From assembly GCA_965249685.1 (NCBI GenBank), contig CBDFMN010000003.1:2542001-2606000 (forward strand): 64,000 nucleotides of DNA, written 5' to 3'. The notes beneath the pieces are model-generated. The model had not been told where the DNA came from, did no database searches, and was given only the letters and a program-made list of their open reading frames with translations. Both the position numbers and the translations under genes were made by a program. The stretch is from RH-AL1 sp965249685. GTDB taxonomy: Bacteria; Pseudomonadota; Alphaproteobacteria; Rhizobiales; Beijerinckiaceae. Position 1 is the first letter of the stretch. Every line of letters begins with the position of its first letter. This document shows positions 33,365 to 41,952 of this stretch, in pieces.

Positions 33365-34435
33365 TCAACCGGCCTGCGGCGACACCGTCAATTTATGGCG
33401 CCGGGATTTGAACAGATCTTTGCTCCACCGTTCAACGAGAAACCAGCTCGCAGCGCCGGCAAGCAGGGCCAAGGGAAGCGTGACGAGGGCAAGTTCGACG
33501 GGACCGATGCTCCGGTCGAAATACAGGATCGTGATAGCGATGGGCCAGCCGTAGAGGTAGGTCCCGTAGCTTATGTCCCAGCGGTCGTTGATGCGCTGGA
33601 TCGGTCCGAAGCGCGCCTTGAAGGAGATCCAGAACAGCGCGATGCCGCCGAACACCGCGAGGCCCGTCTCGGCCGTATGAATGTTGAACAACGAAGCCGC
33701 GGCGATGACGGCACAGATCAGGGCCTTGCGCCCCGTCACCCAGTGCGAGAGCTCCTCCCGGTGCAGATAGGCGACGGCTCCGACCACGAAGACGGCGACA
33801 ACCTTGAGCGGGTTGCCCGTCAGGTTCAGGGTGACTCCGCGATGGCCGAAACTGTCGACCCACAAACAGAAGCTGTCGAACGTCCCGAGTATCAGCACAA
33901 CCAGGATGAGTAGCGTGGCCGCCGTCATCAAGCGCCGCCGCTTCAGGAGACCCGCGACGCCGAGGACGGCGACGATCAGGTAGCAGAAGAATTCCAGCGC
34001 GATCGTCCAAATCGACCCGTTGAGGACGGGATAGGGAAGGCCGGCGAGCTGTTCCGGCGAGTTCACGGGACCAAACAGGAACAGCATGCCGAGGTAGGCT
34101 TGCAAGCCTTGCCGCAAGGGTTGACCGCCGACGATCGGCGCCAAAACGAACGTGCTCAGCACGCAGACCACCAGGTATCCGGGCCAGATGCGCAGCGCTC
34201 GCCGCTCGAGGTAGGTCTTGAGAGACGTGGAGCGGTCCATGCTCATCGTGATGAGATAGCCGCTCAGTAGGAAGAACGCGGCGACCGACACCTGACCCAG
34301 GGAGATCGTATGGAATATCATGGTCAGCAGCTCGCGATGTCGGTCGCCGTCGATCTGCTCCGGGGCATGTCCGACAATAACGAGACTGGCGAAAAGGAGC
34401 CGCAGGACGCCCACGTTATTTTGATGGTTAATCAT
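33365..34435 (-). CDS. Acyltransferase 3 family membrane protein (OafA-like)
   Basis: A 356-residue integral membrane O-acyltransferase with about ten transmembrane helices. Family landmarks are GVLRLLFASLVIVGHA at the start (with the conserved histidine), VAAFFLLSGYLI near residue 55 and the RRALRIWPGYLVV motif near 83-95. Proteins of this family move acetyl or other acyl groups across the membrane to sugars of O-antigen or EPS. It is convergent with the leaderless GH5 gene and would add acyl groups to the polymer, which the SGNH hydrolase at 27679 could remove again. Confidence 0.9.
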   Translation of the reverse strand: MINHQNNVGVLRLLFASLVIVGHAPEQIDGDRHRELLTMIFHTISLGQVSVAAFFLLSGYLITMSMDRSTSLKTYLERRALRIWPGYLVVCVLSTFVLAPIVGGQPLRQGLQAYLGMLFLFGPVNSPEQLAGLPYPVLNGSIWTIALEFFCYLIVAVLGVAGLLKRRRLMTAATLLILVVLILGTFDSFCLWVDSFGHRGVTLNLTGNPLKVVAVFVVGAVAYLHREELSHWVTGRKALICAVIAAASLFNIHTAETGLAVFGGIALFWISFKARFGPIQRINDRWDISYGTYLYGWPIAITILYFDRSIGPVELALVTLPLALLAGAASWFLVERWSKDLFKSRRHKLTVSPQAG

Positions 34436-34575
34436 GACATCAACCCCCTTGTAGGAAGTCGGGCTGGAGCACGCGGAACGGGGCGGACTGCGTCCCGCCG
34501 GCCAGGTGCTCCGCCCATAGTGCCGGACTTGACCGTGGGCGCCGGAAACGGGAGCGGCGGCAGGTGCTCGTCCGC

Positions 34576-34860
34576 TTAGTCGATGCTGCGTTCGTTGTAG
34601 GAACGATAGCGATAGATGTAGGGAAGCCCGATCGAGGGGGTCGGCGCGACCGTGTAGAAGGGACGACCCTCGTAATCGTACTCCAGGACACAGCCGGCCG
34701 GCGTCAGATCGAACAGCGACGGAGAGGGACTCCGATCACGGACGTCACAGGGGCGGCGGTAGCCGCCCATGCCCTGCGCCCGGGCTAGGGTTGTCAAGGC
34801 GACGAGCGCGAGGGCCGCAATGGCGACGGCACGGAGAGTATGCATCTTGTCCTTCATCAT
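34576..34860 (-). CDS. Small secreted tyrosine-rich protein, hypothetical
   Basis: A product of 94 residues from the ATG at 34860 (a nearby ATG at 34845 has AAGGAC just upstream and is an alternative). It has a clean signal peptide (TLRAVAIAALALVALTTLARAQ). The mature part of about 65 residues holds two cysteines (RPCDV, AGCVLEY) and a tyrosine-rich end (LPYIYRYRSYNE). The frame continues far upstream as GC-rich noise, which I reject. It resembles the small secreted protein at 23489 in size and layout but not clearly in sequence. Function unknown. Confidence 0.65.
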   Translation of the reverse strand: MMKDKMHTLRAVAIAALALVALTTLARAQGMGGYRRPCDVRDRSPSPSLFDLTPAGCVLEYDYEGRPFYTVAPTPSIGLPYIYRYRSYNERSID

Positions 34861-34943
34861 TAAGCTTTTTCCTAAGCTATAGACCGGCTTGGGCTGCTGA
34901 CAAAGGCAGGATTGCGCTATCGTGGTAAACGGTCCATCGCGTT

Positions 34944-35978
34944 CTACGCCGCGGGTCCGGGTGCTCCCAGCGGGCGCTGGCCGCGACCGACCAGGCCGGC
35001 CAGCCGCCTCGCGACCTGCTTGACCAGGGCGGAGGGAAGGCCTGGCAGACTGGGATGATTCAAGCTCAGCGCGGAGAGGATCTTGGCGGCGGGGCTCACG
35101 TCCAAGGTCCAGGAGAACTCGTCCGCGGGAAGAGCGGCCTTGTATGTCCTCGCGGCGAGGGCGTAGGGGGACACTTGCAGATACAGGGGGCGGTGCGAGC
35201 GCGTGGCCCAGGGTTTCTCGCCCTGCGCGTGCAGGAGCGGCGGCAAGCCGTGGAAGAGAGCGTGCAGCCGGTCCGCGACCACGAAGCCGTCTGCGCCGAA
35301 GCAATGCGCGACGGTGATGCCCTCCTTGAGCAGCCTGTACTTGACGTCCCGGAAGTCTGCGGATCCGAGCAGTGCCGTGAAGGCGTCCTGGTCGCCCAGC
35401 ATGTGCAGCGGCCGCGCGAACCAGTCCGATCGCTGAGCCTCCAGGTAGGCGGGCTGATCAAGCAGCGCCTTCCATGCGCTGAGAAGATCGTGGTGCGCGG
35501 CGGTGACAGACACGACGCAGGTGTTGACCGTGCGTCCGAGCACGCGGCCGCCCTGGAGCGCCCAGGCGGAGGTCCGAGCCGCTGATCCCTGGTGCCTCGA
35601 CCAGCGCACTTCCTCCGCCGCGATGCAGATGTTGTCGTCTGCCGCGACGAACGCGCGGATCGGCCCCGTCAGCATGAGGTCGGCATCCAGCCACACCGCC
35701 CGTCGGAACGAGAGAAGCTGGTCCAGCAAGATGTTAGGCTTGGCGTTCCACCCGGTCGCGTGGCCGTCGTACTCACGGATCGCAAGCCGGTCGTGCAAGG
35801 TGGCGAAGGCTGCAAGTGCTTCGGCATCGAAAGCGCTCGGAACGTACAACGTCACCGGGACCCGAGGCTCGAAGCTCTTGAGACTGAGGAGTAGAAGTTT
35901 TATTCCGATTACATCGTCCCGCCTGTTCGAATAGCAGCAAAAGCCTAGAGAAGCCGCTTCACTACTATCGTCTGCCAC
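34944..35978 (-). CDS. GT-A fold nucleotide-sugar transferase (GT8-like)
   Basis: A 344-residue cytoplasmic protein. The DxD metal site is visible in AVWLDADLML (98-100), preceded by KPNILLDQL and followed by an acceptor region with HMLGDQDAFTALL, the layout of GT8-like transferases. No transmembrane segment. Two cysteines (FCCYSN) lie near the start. It sits on the minus strand, divergent from a GT2 gene, 195 bp away. Sugar donor and acceptor cannot be read from the sequence; participation in building or capping the EPS repeat is inferred from the location. Confidence 0.75.
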   Translation of the reverse strand: MADDSSEAASLGFCCYSNRRDDVIGIKLLLLSLKSFEPRVPVTLYVPSAFDAEALAAFATLHDRLAIREYDGHATGWNAKPNILLDQLLSFRRAVWLDADLMLTGPIRAFVAADDNICIAAEEVRWSRHQGSAARTSAWALQGGRVLGRTVNTCVVSVTAAHHDLLSAWKALLDQPAYLEAQRSDWFARPLHMLGDQDAFTALLGSADFRDVKYRLLKEGITVAHCFGADGFVVADRLHALFHGLPPLLHAQGEKPWATRSHRPLYLQVSPYALAARTYKAALPADEFSWTLDVSPAAKILSALSLNHPSLPGLPSALVKQVARRLAGLVGRGQRPLGAPGPAA

Positions 35979-36173
35979 CGCGCACTCCGGAATCGACGAG
36001 GACTAAGTATGAGGATGTCGCATACATCATACAGGCCGATGCTTCCAGAGGCTTTCGTCTGCCGCAATTCCATATCGGATCTCGCTGAGATAACATGACG
36101 GCGCCAGCTTGGCGAAGACCTGCCCAACGGGTTCAGATCCGATGCGTCGTCAACCAAGGGGAGCACCGCCAAC

Positions 36174-37253
36174 GTGATCGTTGACTATCCGCGAGATTTC
36201 TCGACCGCCGTTATCGTTTTGAACTACAAGGGCGCGGCCGACACGATGGCCTGTGTCGAGTCTCTGTGCCGGCTGAACGAGCCAGTCGACGTCTTTCTGG
36301 TAGATAATGCCTCGCCCGACGGTTCCTACGGCACGCTGCAAGCCTGGGGCGACCGCGTCTTCGGCGATCGGAACGCGCCAAACATCACCACGCCCCATCC
36401 CGTCGCGTTTGTCGATCTGGGCAAGGGTAGGCTCCAAGCCGGTGCGTTGCCGGCCGACTTTGAAGGCAAGTCGACCAAAACGATCTTTCTCGTGCAGTCG
36501 GGGAGCAACGGCGGCTACGCGGCCGGCAACAACGTCGGCCTTATCGAGGCGTGGAAGCGGCCGTACCGCTTTTTCTGGTTGCTGAACAACGACACAGAGG
36601 TGCATGCCGAAGCGTTGCACTGGCTGCTCGCGAGGATGGCCGAGGACCGGCGGATGGGCCTCTGCGGTTCCACGCTCCTGTACCACGGCCGCCGCGACAT
36701 GGTGCAGAACTACGGCGGGGCCGCCTTCCGCAGTTGGCACGGCATCAGCTCCGCCATCGGAATGGGAGAACCCTTCGACGCCGCCGTCGATCGCGCGTCC
36801 ATCGAACGCCAGATGAGCTACGTGAACGGCGCCTCTACCCTGGTCAGTCGCGAGTTCCTGGAGACTGTCGGGCTGATGGAGGAACGCTACTTCCTCTACT
36901 GGGAGGAAATCGATTGGGCCTTCAGGGGCAACAAGGTCTTCAGTCTCGGGTTCGCGCCCAAGTCTATCGTATACCACAAGGTCGGCGCGTCGATCGGCAC
37001 GGCCGACTTCGAGGCGGCCTCGCCTTTCGTCGAGTATCATTTCCTGCGCAACCGCATCTTCTTCTGCTTCATGTTCTCACCGAAGTCGCTTCCCTACGTG
37101 TTTGCCAGCATCGGCCGCGAACTTCTGAAGCGGTGCCTGCGCGGGTCGTGGCAGAGGGCGGGCCTGCTGTTGAGCGCGATCGGAAGCGGTTCCAAGGCGA
37201 TCGCCGCGTTCTGCCTGGGTCGCCGCAGCGACAAGCACAGCCACATCCGGTAG
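36174..37253 (+). CDS. GT2 family glycosyltransferase (rhamnosyltransferase-like)
   Basis: A 359-residue GT-A enzyme of family 2. Motifs: AVIVLNYKGAADTMACVESL at the start, VDNASPDGS (44-51), the family stretch SNGGYAAGNNVG (111-122), the metal site NND (138-140) in FWLLNNDTEVH, and the acceptor-side YFLYWEEIDWAFR near 240-255, typical of rhamnosyl- and galactosyl-transferases. It starts with GTG at 36174. The similarity to rhamnosyltransferases and the dTDP-sugar genes at the left edge agree, but the donor is not proven. Confidence 0.88.
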   Translation: MIVDYPRDFSTAVIVLNYKGAADTMACVESLCRLNEPVDVFLVDNASPDGSYGTLQAWGDRVFGDRNAPNITTPHPVAFVDLGKGRLQAGALPADFEGKSTKTIFLVQSGSNGGYAAGNNVGLIEAWKRPYRFFWLLNNDTEVHAEALHWLLARMAEDRRMGLCGSTLLYHGRRDMVQNYGGAAFRSWHGISSAIGMGEPFDAAVDRASIERQMSYVNGASTLVSREFLETVGLMEERYFLYWEEIDWAFRGNKVFSLGFAPKSIVYHKVGASIGTADFEAASPFVEYHFLRNRIFFCFMFSPKSLPYVFASIGRELLKRCLRGSWQRAGLLLSAIGSGSKAIAAFCLGRRSDKHSHIR

Positions 37254-37336
37254 CGGACGGATCGGGCGCGCGCTGGTGGCGAGAGGCGGCCGAACCCGTC
37301 GCGCCTGATGCGAGCGGTCAGCCCCGAGGCGAAGCG

Positions 37337-38470
37337 TCAGGGGAGAAACGGCCGCAGCCATTCCATCTGCGGCTTGGCCTGGAACGGCCCGACCGCCTGC
37401 ATGTTCGCGTTGAGCGCGCTCGGCAGCAGCTGGTAGATGTAAGCGTCGTTGACGCCGCCGACGTACCACGTCCAGCCGCGGTCGTGCCGGTCCGCCCGCG
37501 TCCGGGTGAGATAGGCGAGCACCTCCTCCCGGCAGGCCGCGTTGGCTCCGGCGCCGAACTCGCCCGTCACGAAGTTGATGTCGTAAAGGTCGACCCAGGC
37601 CAGCGTGGCCGCCGCCTGACGGGCGCCCTTGCCCCGCTCGCAGGTCGCCGACTGGCCCGACCCGTTGTCGAAGTAGTTGTGCACGTCGGCGATCGTGGCG
37701 TGCAGCGGGTCAAGCGCCACCAGCGCCTGGATGTCGGTGCGACCCGAGCACAGCCCGCCGTAGTTGCACAGGTTGCCGTTGGACTCCACCGTCACCGCCA
37801 GGGTGTTCGAGCGCCCCAGCCTGCGGATCGCCAGCATGGCCTCCTTCAGCTCGCTGAAGATCACCCGCTCTGACACGTCCTCCGGCTCGTTCATCAAGCC
37901 ATAGACGATGCGCGGGTCGGGGTAGCGCGTCGCTAACCGGGTCCACAGATCCGCCGTCACGTGCACCGGCACCCCAGGGTCGCCAACCCGCGTCAACGTT
38001 CCACCCTGCGTGCAGGGGAGAATGTAGACCCCACTCCCGTCGTGATACGTCGCGCCGAGGCTTCGATGCATATAGGCGTGAAGCTCCAGGATCACGTGAG
38101 TATCCGCCTTCGCCAAAATGTGTGCGATATCGGCATCGATGATCGTCATGTAATCTTCGTTGAGCGGACCAAACAGCGCGGGCTGGGAGACCTCCCACGG
38201 TAGGCCGATCCGGAACAGCCGCATGCCCTGGTCGTAGAAGTAGTCGACCTCCTTGGACACGTCGGCCCGGCCGCCGCAGAAACCGGGACTCCACAGGTGA
38301 ACGCCACCTCCCAAGGAGACCATCTCCCGCGGAGCCGCTTGGACCCTCGCCGGAGCCCCGCAGGCCAGCAAGAGCGTTGCGAACAAGCAAGCAGCCCGCT
38401 GCAGCCCGCCCCTTGGAAGTGGATGTCGCACCAAACGTCCGGTGCGGCGCCGCGACCCGGTGGCGGACAT
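37337..38470 (-). CDS. Sec-exported GH5 glycanase (copy B)
   Basis: A 377-residue paralogue of the GH5 at 26591. The ATG at 38470 gives a signal peptide after a basic N-terminus (GLQRAACLFATLLLACGAPARVQA); the frame itself opens 15 codons earlier at 38515. A cysteine in LLLAC also offers a lipoprotein site. The C-terminal 225 residues, including both catalytic glutamates (GLMNEPED, VTGEFGAG), are nearly identical to copy A, whereas the N-terminal third differs in sequence and length (an 18-bp length difference lies between the two identical DNA tracts). The diverged part covers the early barrel strands and loops that shape the substrate cleft, so the two enzymes may differ in specificity. Confidence 0.88.
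   Translation of the reverse strand: MSATGSRRRTGRLVRHPLPRGGLQRAACLFATLLLACGAPARVQAAPREMVSLGGGVHLWSPGFCGGRADVSKEVDYFYDQGMRLFRIGLPWEVSQPALFGPLNEDYMTIIDADIAHILAKADTHVILELHAYMHRSLGATYHDGSGVYILPCTQGGTLTRVGDPGVPVHVTADLWTRLATRYPDPRIVYGLMNEPEDVSERVIFSELKEAMLAIRRLGRSNTLAVTVESNGNLCNYGGLCSGRTDIQALVALDPLHATIADVHNYFDNGSGQSATCERGKGARQAAATLAWVDLYDINFVTGEFGAGANAACREEVLAYLTRTRADRHDRGWTWYVGGVNDAYIYQLLPSALNANMQAVGPFQAKPQMEWLRPFLP
37352..38021 (-). repeat. 670-bp near-identical tract shared by two GH5 genes, copy B
   Basis: Gapless partner of 26606-27275, offset 10,746 bp, same orientation. The differences I see are a cluster of three bases near 37459-37462, single changes near 37491 and 37504, and one near 37821. 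Confidence 0.92.
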
Positions 38471-38752
38471 GTTGGGGCAGGTCCGCGCCTTCCAGATCCT
38501 GTGTATGACGTCCATCCGGTTCCTCCACGATCCGGCTCTCAGCTCGGCCGGGGTGCGACCTCCGGAGGGCGAAGCTGAGACGCCACCCAGTCAGAACCCG
38601 CGCCCATCCGCCCACCGGAAGCCCGCCATCAGGATAGCGTAGCAAGTCCAGGCTGCCCACCGGGGAGGGAGCCGCTGGTTCCTCTCGCGCGGATCGGGAC
38701 GCGCTACAGGGGACGTCCCCTGCTGGACGTCGGCTCGCCCCGCTCCGAGCGG

Positions 38753-39517
38753 CTATCGATGAAATTCTCTGATCGCAAGCGCGATGAACTTGAACAGGCC
38801 CCTCGCGTAGCGACGCCACAACCGACGCGGATCGGACATCAGGCGCCACATCCATTCCAGCCCCGTCGATTGCATGAACGCCGGCGCCCGTCGGAGCCGT
38901 CCGCTGAAGTAGTCGAGGCCTGCCCCCACGCAGAAAGCGTAGATACCGTTCAGATCCTGGCGATGCTGAAACGTCCAAATCTCCGATTTCGGCGCACCGA
39001 CACCGAGGAAGAGATGGGTCGTCCCGGCCTCCGTGATCGCCTTGCAGATCTCGGTCCCATAGTCCCGATCGTGTTCGAAGCCAAAGGGAGGGACGATGAA
39101 GCGCACATCGTCGAAACCCCGGTTCCGCATCTTTTCCGCGATCAGGCACCCTGTCGCTTCGGTAGGCACGAGGAAAAACAGCCGGTGGCGAAGAGGGTTC
39201 AGGCGGTGCAGAACCATGGGTACGATGTCAGACCCCGAAAGCTTTTCGACGTTTAGCCCTTTGAATTTCGCCAGCAGATGAATGGGAAATCCGTCAATCG
39301 TGTTGATCCACGAGCAGTCGTACGCCTGCTTGAAGGTGGGATTCGTCTCTAGGTTGACCAAATGATCGACGTTCAATGTATGGACGACCCGAACGCCGTT
39401 GAAAGCGCAATCGTTGATGAAGTCGTCGATGATGTCTTCCACGGACATGCGCGTGATCTGCACCCCGAAGATCATGGAAGTCAGCATTGCTTTATCACGA
39501 CCTTCACTGGCATTCAT
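38753..39517 (-). CDS. WecG/TagA/CpsF family (GT26) glycosyltransferase
   Basis: A 254-residue cytoplasmic, membrane-associated transferase. Landmarks are NVDHLVNLETNPTFKQAY near 50, the active-site region INTIDGFPIHLL (71-82), the LFLGVGAPKSEIW motif near 170 (equivalent of GxPKQE) and the C-terminal WMWRLMSDPRRLWRRYARGL, which is the amphipathic membrane-binding helix. GT26 enzymes typically add the second sugar to an undecaprenyl-diphosphate-linked monosaccharide. It is the stand-alone counterpart of the GT26 domain within the fusion at 10352-13858, so the locus has two such enzymes. Met at 39487 or 39475 are alternative starts. Confidence 0.92.
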   Translation of the reverse strand: MNASEGRDKAMLTSMIFGVQITRMSVEDIIDDFINDCAFNGVRVVHTLNVDHLVNLETNPTFKQAYDCSWINTIDGFPIHLLAKFKGLNVEKLSGSDIVPMVLHRLNPLRHRLFFLVPTEATGCLIAEKMRNRGFDDVRFIVPPFGFEHDRDYGTEICKAITEAGTTHLFLGVGAPKSEIWTFQHRQDLNGIYAFCVGAGLDYFSGRLRRAPAFMQSTGLEWMWRLMSDPRRLWRRYARGLFKFIALAIREFHR

Positions 39518-40254
39518 CGATCACAGATCCGTTCACGTGGCGTCGCCTGGAGCCGCCGCGATCTCCAGACGGAAGACGTCCGAGTGATGTTGCCGGCCTG
39601 GACGGGCGGCAGGCGGCGATCCTCTTTTCGCGCCGATGCGCTCATGGTCCAGCATGGCACCTTCGTTGTAGAAAGACGGCGCGACTCTCACGCATCGACG
39701 ACACCGCCACGAGACAGGCGTCCCGCTCCGCGGACAAGGCGTTCTCCTCGCTGACCTGAACAAAACCACGGGTCAACCGAACCCCATCCTTATCCCGTTC
39801 GAACAGGCGATGTCCCGACGTCTTCCGGGCGGTTATAACGATCAATCCGCGCGCGCAGAGACATTTTTGCGAAGCGATACGGCTTGGCTTCGTCCAGCCT
39901 CGTACTTCAGGTGGGACCATTGACGCAATGCCTGGAAATCTGTGGTGACGCGAACATTTCCCAGAAAGATCAAGGAGGTTGAGCGCGCCCGCGCGTCTTA
40001 AGTCGGGACGACTGAACCGTTGCGACCTCATTGGACCCCTGTCGGCTGTCGGGACCCGGCATCGGAATCGGCCGCAGACTACAGGCAGAAGCAAAGCTGG
40101 CGTGTCCACGCCACCACTCTGCCATAGCGTGGATCGGTCTGCGAGGAGAACGACACGCAGATGAAGGACCGGGCGCCACGGTTCGCCTCGGCGCCGGCAA
40201 GGGCCTGGCTGACGACGCGCAAGCGGGATGACGCAATCCCGGCAACGGACCAAG
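39518..40254. other. Long intergenic region without convincing gene
   Basis: About 740 bp between the GT26 gene and the Wzy-like gene, both on the minus strand. A 220-codon minus frame and several plus frames exist, but their products are Arg/Pro/Ser-rich with no recognisable domain. It may be remnant DNA or a long leader; I see no transposase or RNA gene in it. Confidence 0.45.
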
Positions 40255-41538
40255 TCACCCCATTTCGCCGGTGTGGCGGGATGGCGCTCCCCCGACTGGT
40301 GCAAGCCCCGAGGGCCCTGCCCCTCCCCGTTGTGCCGACGACTGGTCCAGATAAAGGCCTAGTATGATACAAAAGTAATTGCTGCCGCCGGCGTAGAAGA
40401 TGATGGGCGCGACCGCGTTGTACAGAACCATCATGCATCCAGTCAGGAACAGCGGACCTGCCAGATCGGAGCTAAGGCCGCTGATCGGCTTGCAGCAGAT
40501 ATACGAGCCGATCATGAACAGAACGATCCCAATCAGTCCGAAGTCCCACCATATGCCAATGATGCCGATATCGCCCGACGAGAAGAACAGGTCGCCAACG
40601 ACGGCGGAGACCGCCTTGTCGTCGGCCGTCAGTCCGAAGCCGAACAAGGGGTGGGCCAGAAGGGCGAAGCGGGCGGCATCGTATTCCTTGATCCTTGTGT
40701 CGCCGGACGAATCGCCAGAGAAGCCCGAGAAAGGGTTCCAGTCCACGTTCACGAGACCGTAGAGGTAGACGACGGCGGCGATCGATAGGATTACGAAACA
40801 GAACCGGCCGATATTACGCTGTGACACGCTCGCCATTCTTAGAAGCGTGATCAGAGCGACACAGATGATGAAATATCGCGAGAGGGTCAGAATGATGCCG
40901 ATCCCACAGAGCGCGAGCATAATATTTCCCATGAAAGGCGATTTGCCTCGCATCTCCAGCCAGTAAAGCCAAGCGAACGCGCTGGCGGCCGAGTAGGCAA
41001 ACAGCCGGTCGCCGCGCTCGATGTCGCTCAGGATCAGCGGCTCGAAGACTTGGTGCGGCAGCGCCCCGACACTGTAGAGAACCGCAACGATCGTGTAACT
41101 TACGGCATAGATGGTTGCGTAGAAAGCCAGCGTCCTGACGAGGTACGCCCGCAACTGCAGCTTGCTCACCATGAAATAGACGGCGAACGTCATCGTGAAC
41201 GTGAACATGAAGCCCAAGTTCGGCACGTAGGGAAGCGAAGTGATGGTGCTGGACTGCTGCAACTGGTGCATCACCAGCCACAGCGAACCCATGAGCAGCA
41301 ACAATTGCCAGACGTAGCCGCTGATAAACGCCAAGACAGCGAAATAGAGCACGATAGCCGCGGACGAGGAGAGCACGACGGGCTGCAGCCAGTCGCCAAG
41401 GATCCTGTTCATGCGCGAACTGAAGATCACGTCGAAGATCAGGAGAAGGTGGATGGTGACCTTGTGGAACTGGACGGCGACTTGCCCTGACTGCGCCGAG
41501 CCGAGGGACGAGAACTGTCGTTTCGACGTGATCGCCAT
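40255..41538 (-). CDS. Wzy-like polysaccharide polymerase/O-antigen ligase family protein
   Basis: A 427-residue integral membrane protein with ten or more predicted helices. The large periplasmic loop contains GFSGDSSGDTRIKEYDAARFALLAHPLFGFGLT, a pattern seen in Wzy and O-antigen ligase family proteins (loop arginine, HPLFGFG). It would polymerise lipid-linked repeat units in the periplasm. The hydrophilic tail after residue 400 (SSAQRGGAGPSG...) is probably of no functional weight. It is the second polymerase-like protein of the locus beside the N-terminal part of the fusion at 10352. It is divergent from an acyltransferase gene, and a 19-G tract lies between them. Confidence 0.82.
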   Translation of the reverse strand: MAITSKRQFSSLGSAQSGQVAVQFHKVTIHLLLIFDVIFSSRMNRILGDWLQPVVLSSSAAIVLYFAVLAFISGYVWQLLLLMGSLWLVMHQLQQSSTITSLPYVPNLGFMFTFTMTFAVYFMVSKLQLRAYLVRTLAFYATIYAVSYTIVAVLYSVGALPHQVFEPLILSDIERGDRLFAYSAASAFAWLYWLEMRGKSPFMGNIMLALCGIGIILTLSRYFIICVALITLLRMASVSQRNIGRFCFVILSIAAVVYLYGLVNVDWNPFSGFSGDSSGDTRIKEYDAARFALLAHPLFGFGLTADDKAVSAVVGDLFFSSGDIGIIGIWWDFGLIGIVLFMIGSYICCKPISGLSSDLAGPLFLTGCMMVLYNAVAPIIFYAGGSNYFCIILGLYLDQSSAQRGGAGPSGLAPVGGAPSRHTGEMG

Positions 41539-41952
41539 GGCTTGCCGCCGTCCTTGATGCCGTCCTCGAATGACCGCTCGGCAACCAAACCGTAACGGGA
41601 AGGGTCGCTGCCCCGCGCCTCTGCCTAGCTGTTCGCGGGCAGTCCAGCAACAAGCAGCCTCAATCCCGCTTCAGCGGCGGGGCCGATCCGGATGAACGTA
41701 CGAGAATGCCGCCGCGCCGATGGGCTCTTGCGGGGGGGGGGGGGGGGGGGTGAGGCTATTTCCGCCCGGCCCATCCCACTGCCCAACTTATGTAGACCGG
41801 CTCGGGGCAGCCCACGGTCAAAATGGACAACGCGAATCACGGTTTGCGGTTTGCCTTCCATGGTTACATCGGTATATTTCGCTTGGTCAATCCAGTTACT
41901 CTGAAAACTTATCTTTCTGTATCAACTCGCAGGCTCGAAGGGATCTATTACG
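41539..41952. other. Divergent promoter region with poly-G tract
   Basis: About 410 bp between wzy-like (minus) and acyltransferase (plus) starts. It contains the homopolymer at 41732-41750, followed by an AT-richer stretch (about 41860-41950) that may hold the acyltransferase promoter. No other gene is convincing. Confidence 0.6.
41732..41750 (+). repeat. Homopolymeric tract of 19 G
   Basis: Nineteen consecutive G on the plus strand, 193 bp from the start of the Wzy-like gene and 202 bp before the start of the acyltransferase gene. Tracts of this length are prone to slipped-strand length change, or to assembly error. Confidence 0.9.

Noticed and set aside
37710..39149. 479-codon minus-strand frame over GH5 copy B and GT26
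   Set aside because: Runs out of frame through two well-identified genes on the same strand.
39642..40304. 220-codon minus-strand frame after the Wzy-like gene
   Set aside because: Translation is Arg/Pro/Ser-rich, has no domain and no ribosome site, and overlaps the wzy end; treated as non-coding.
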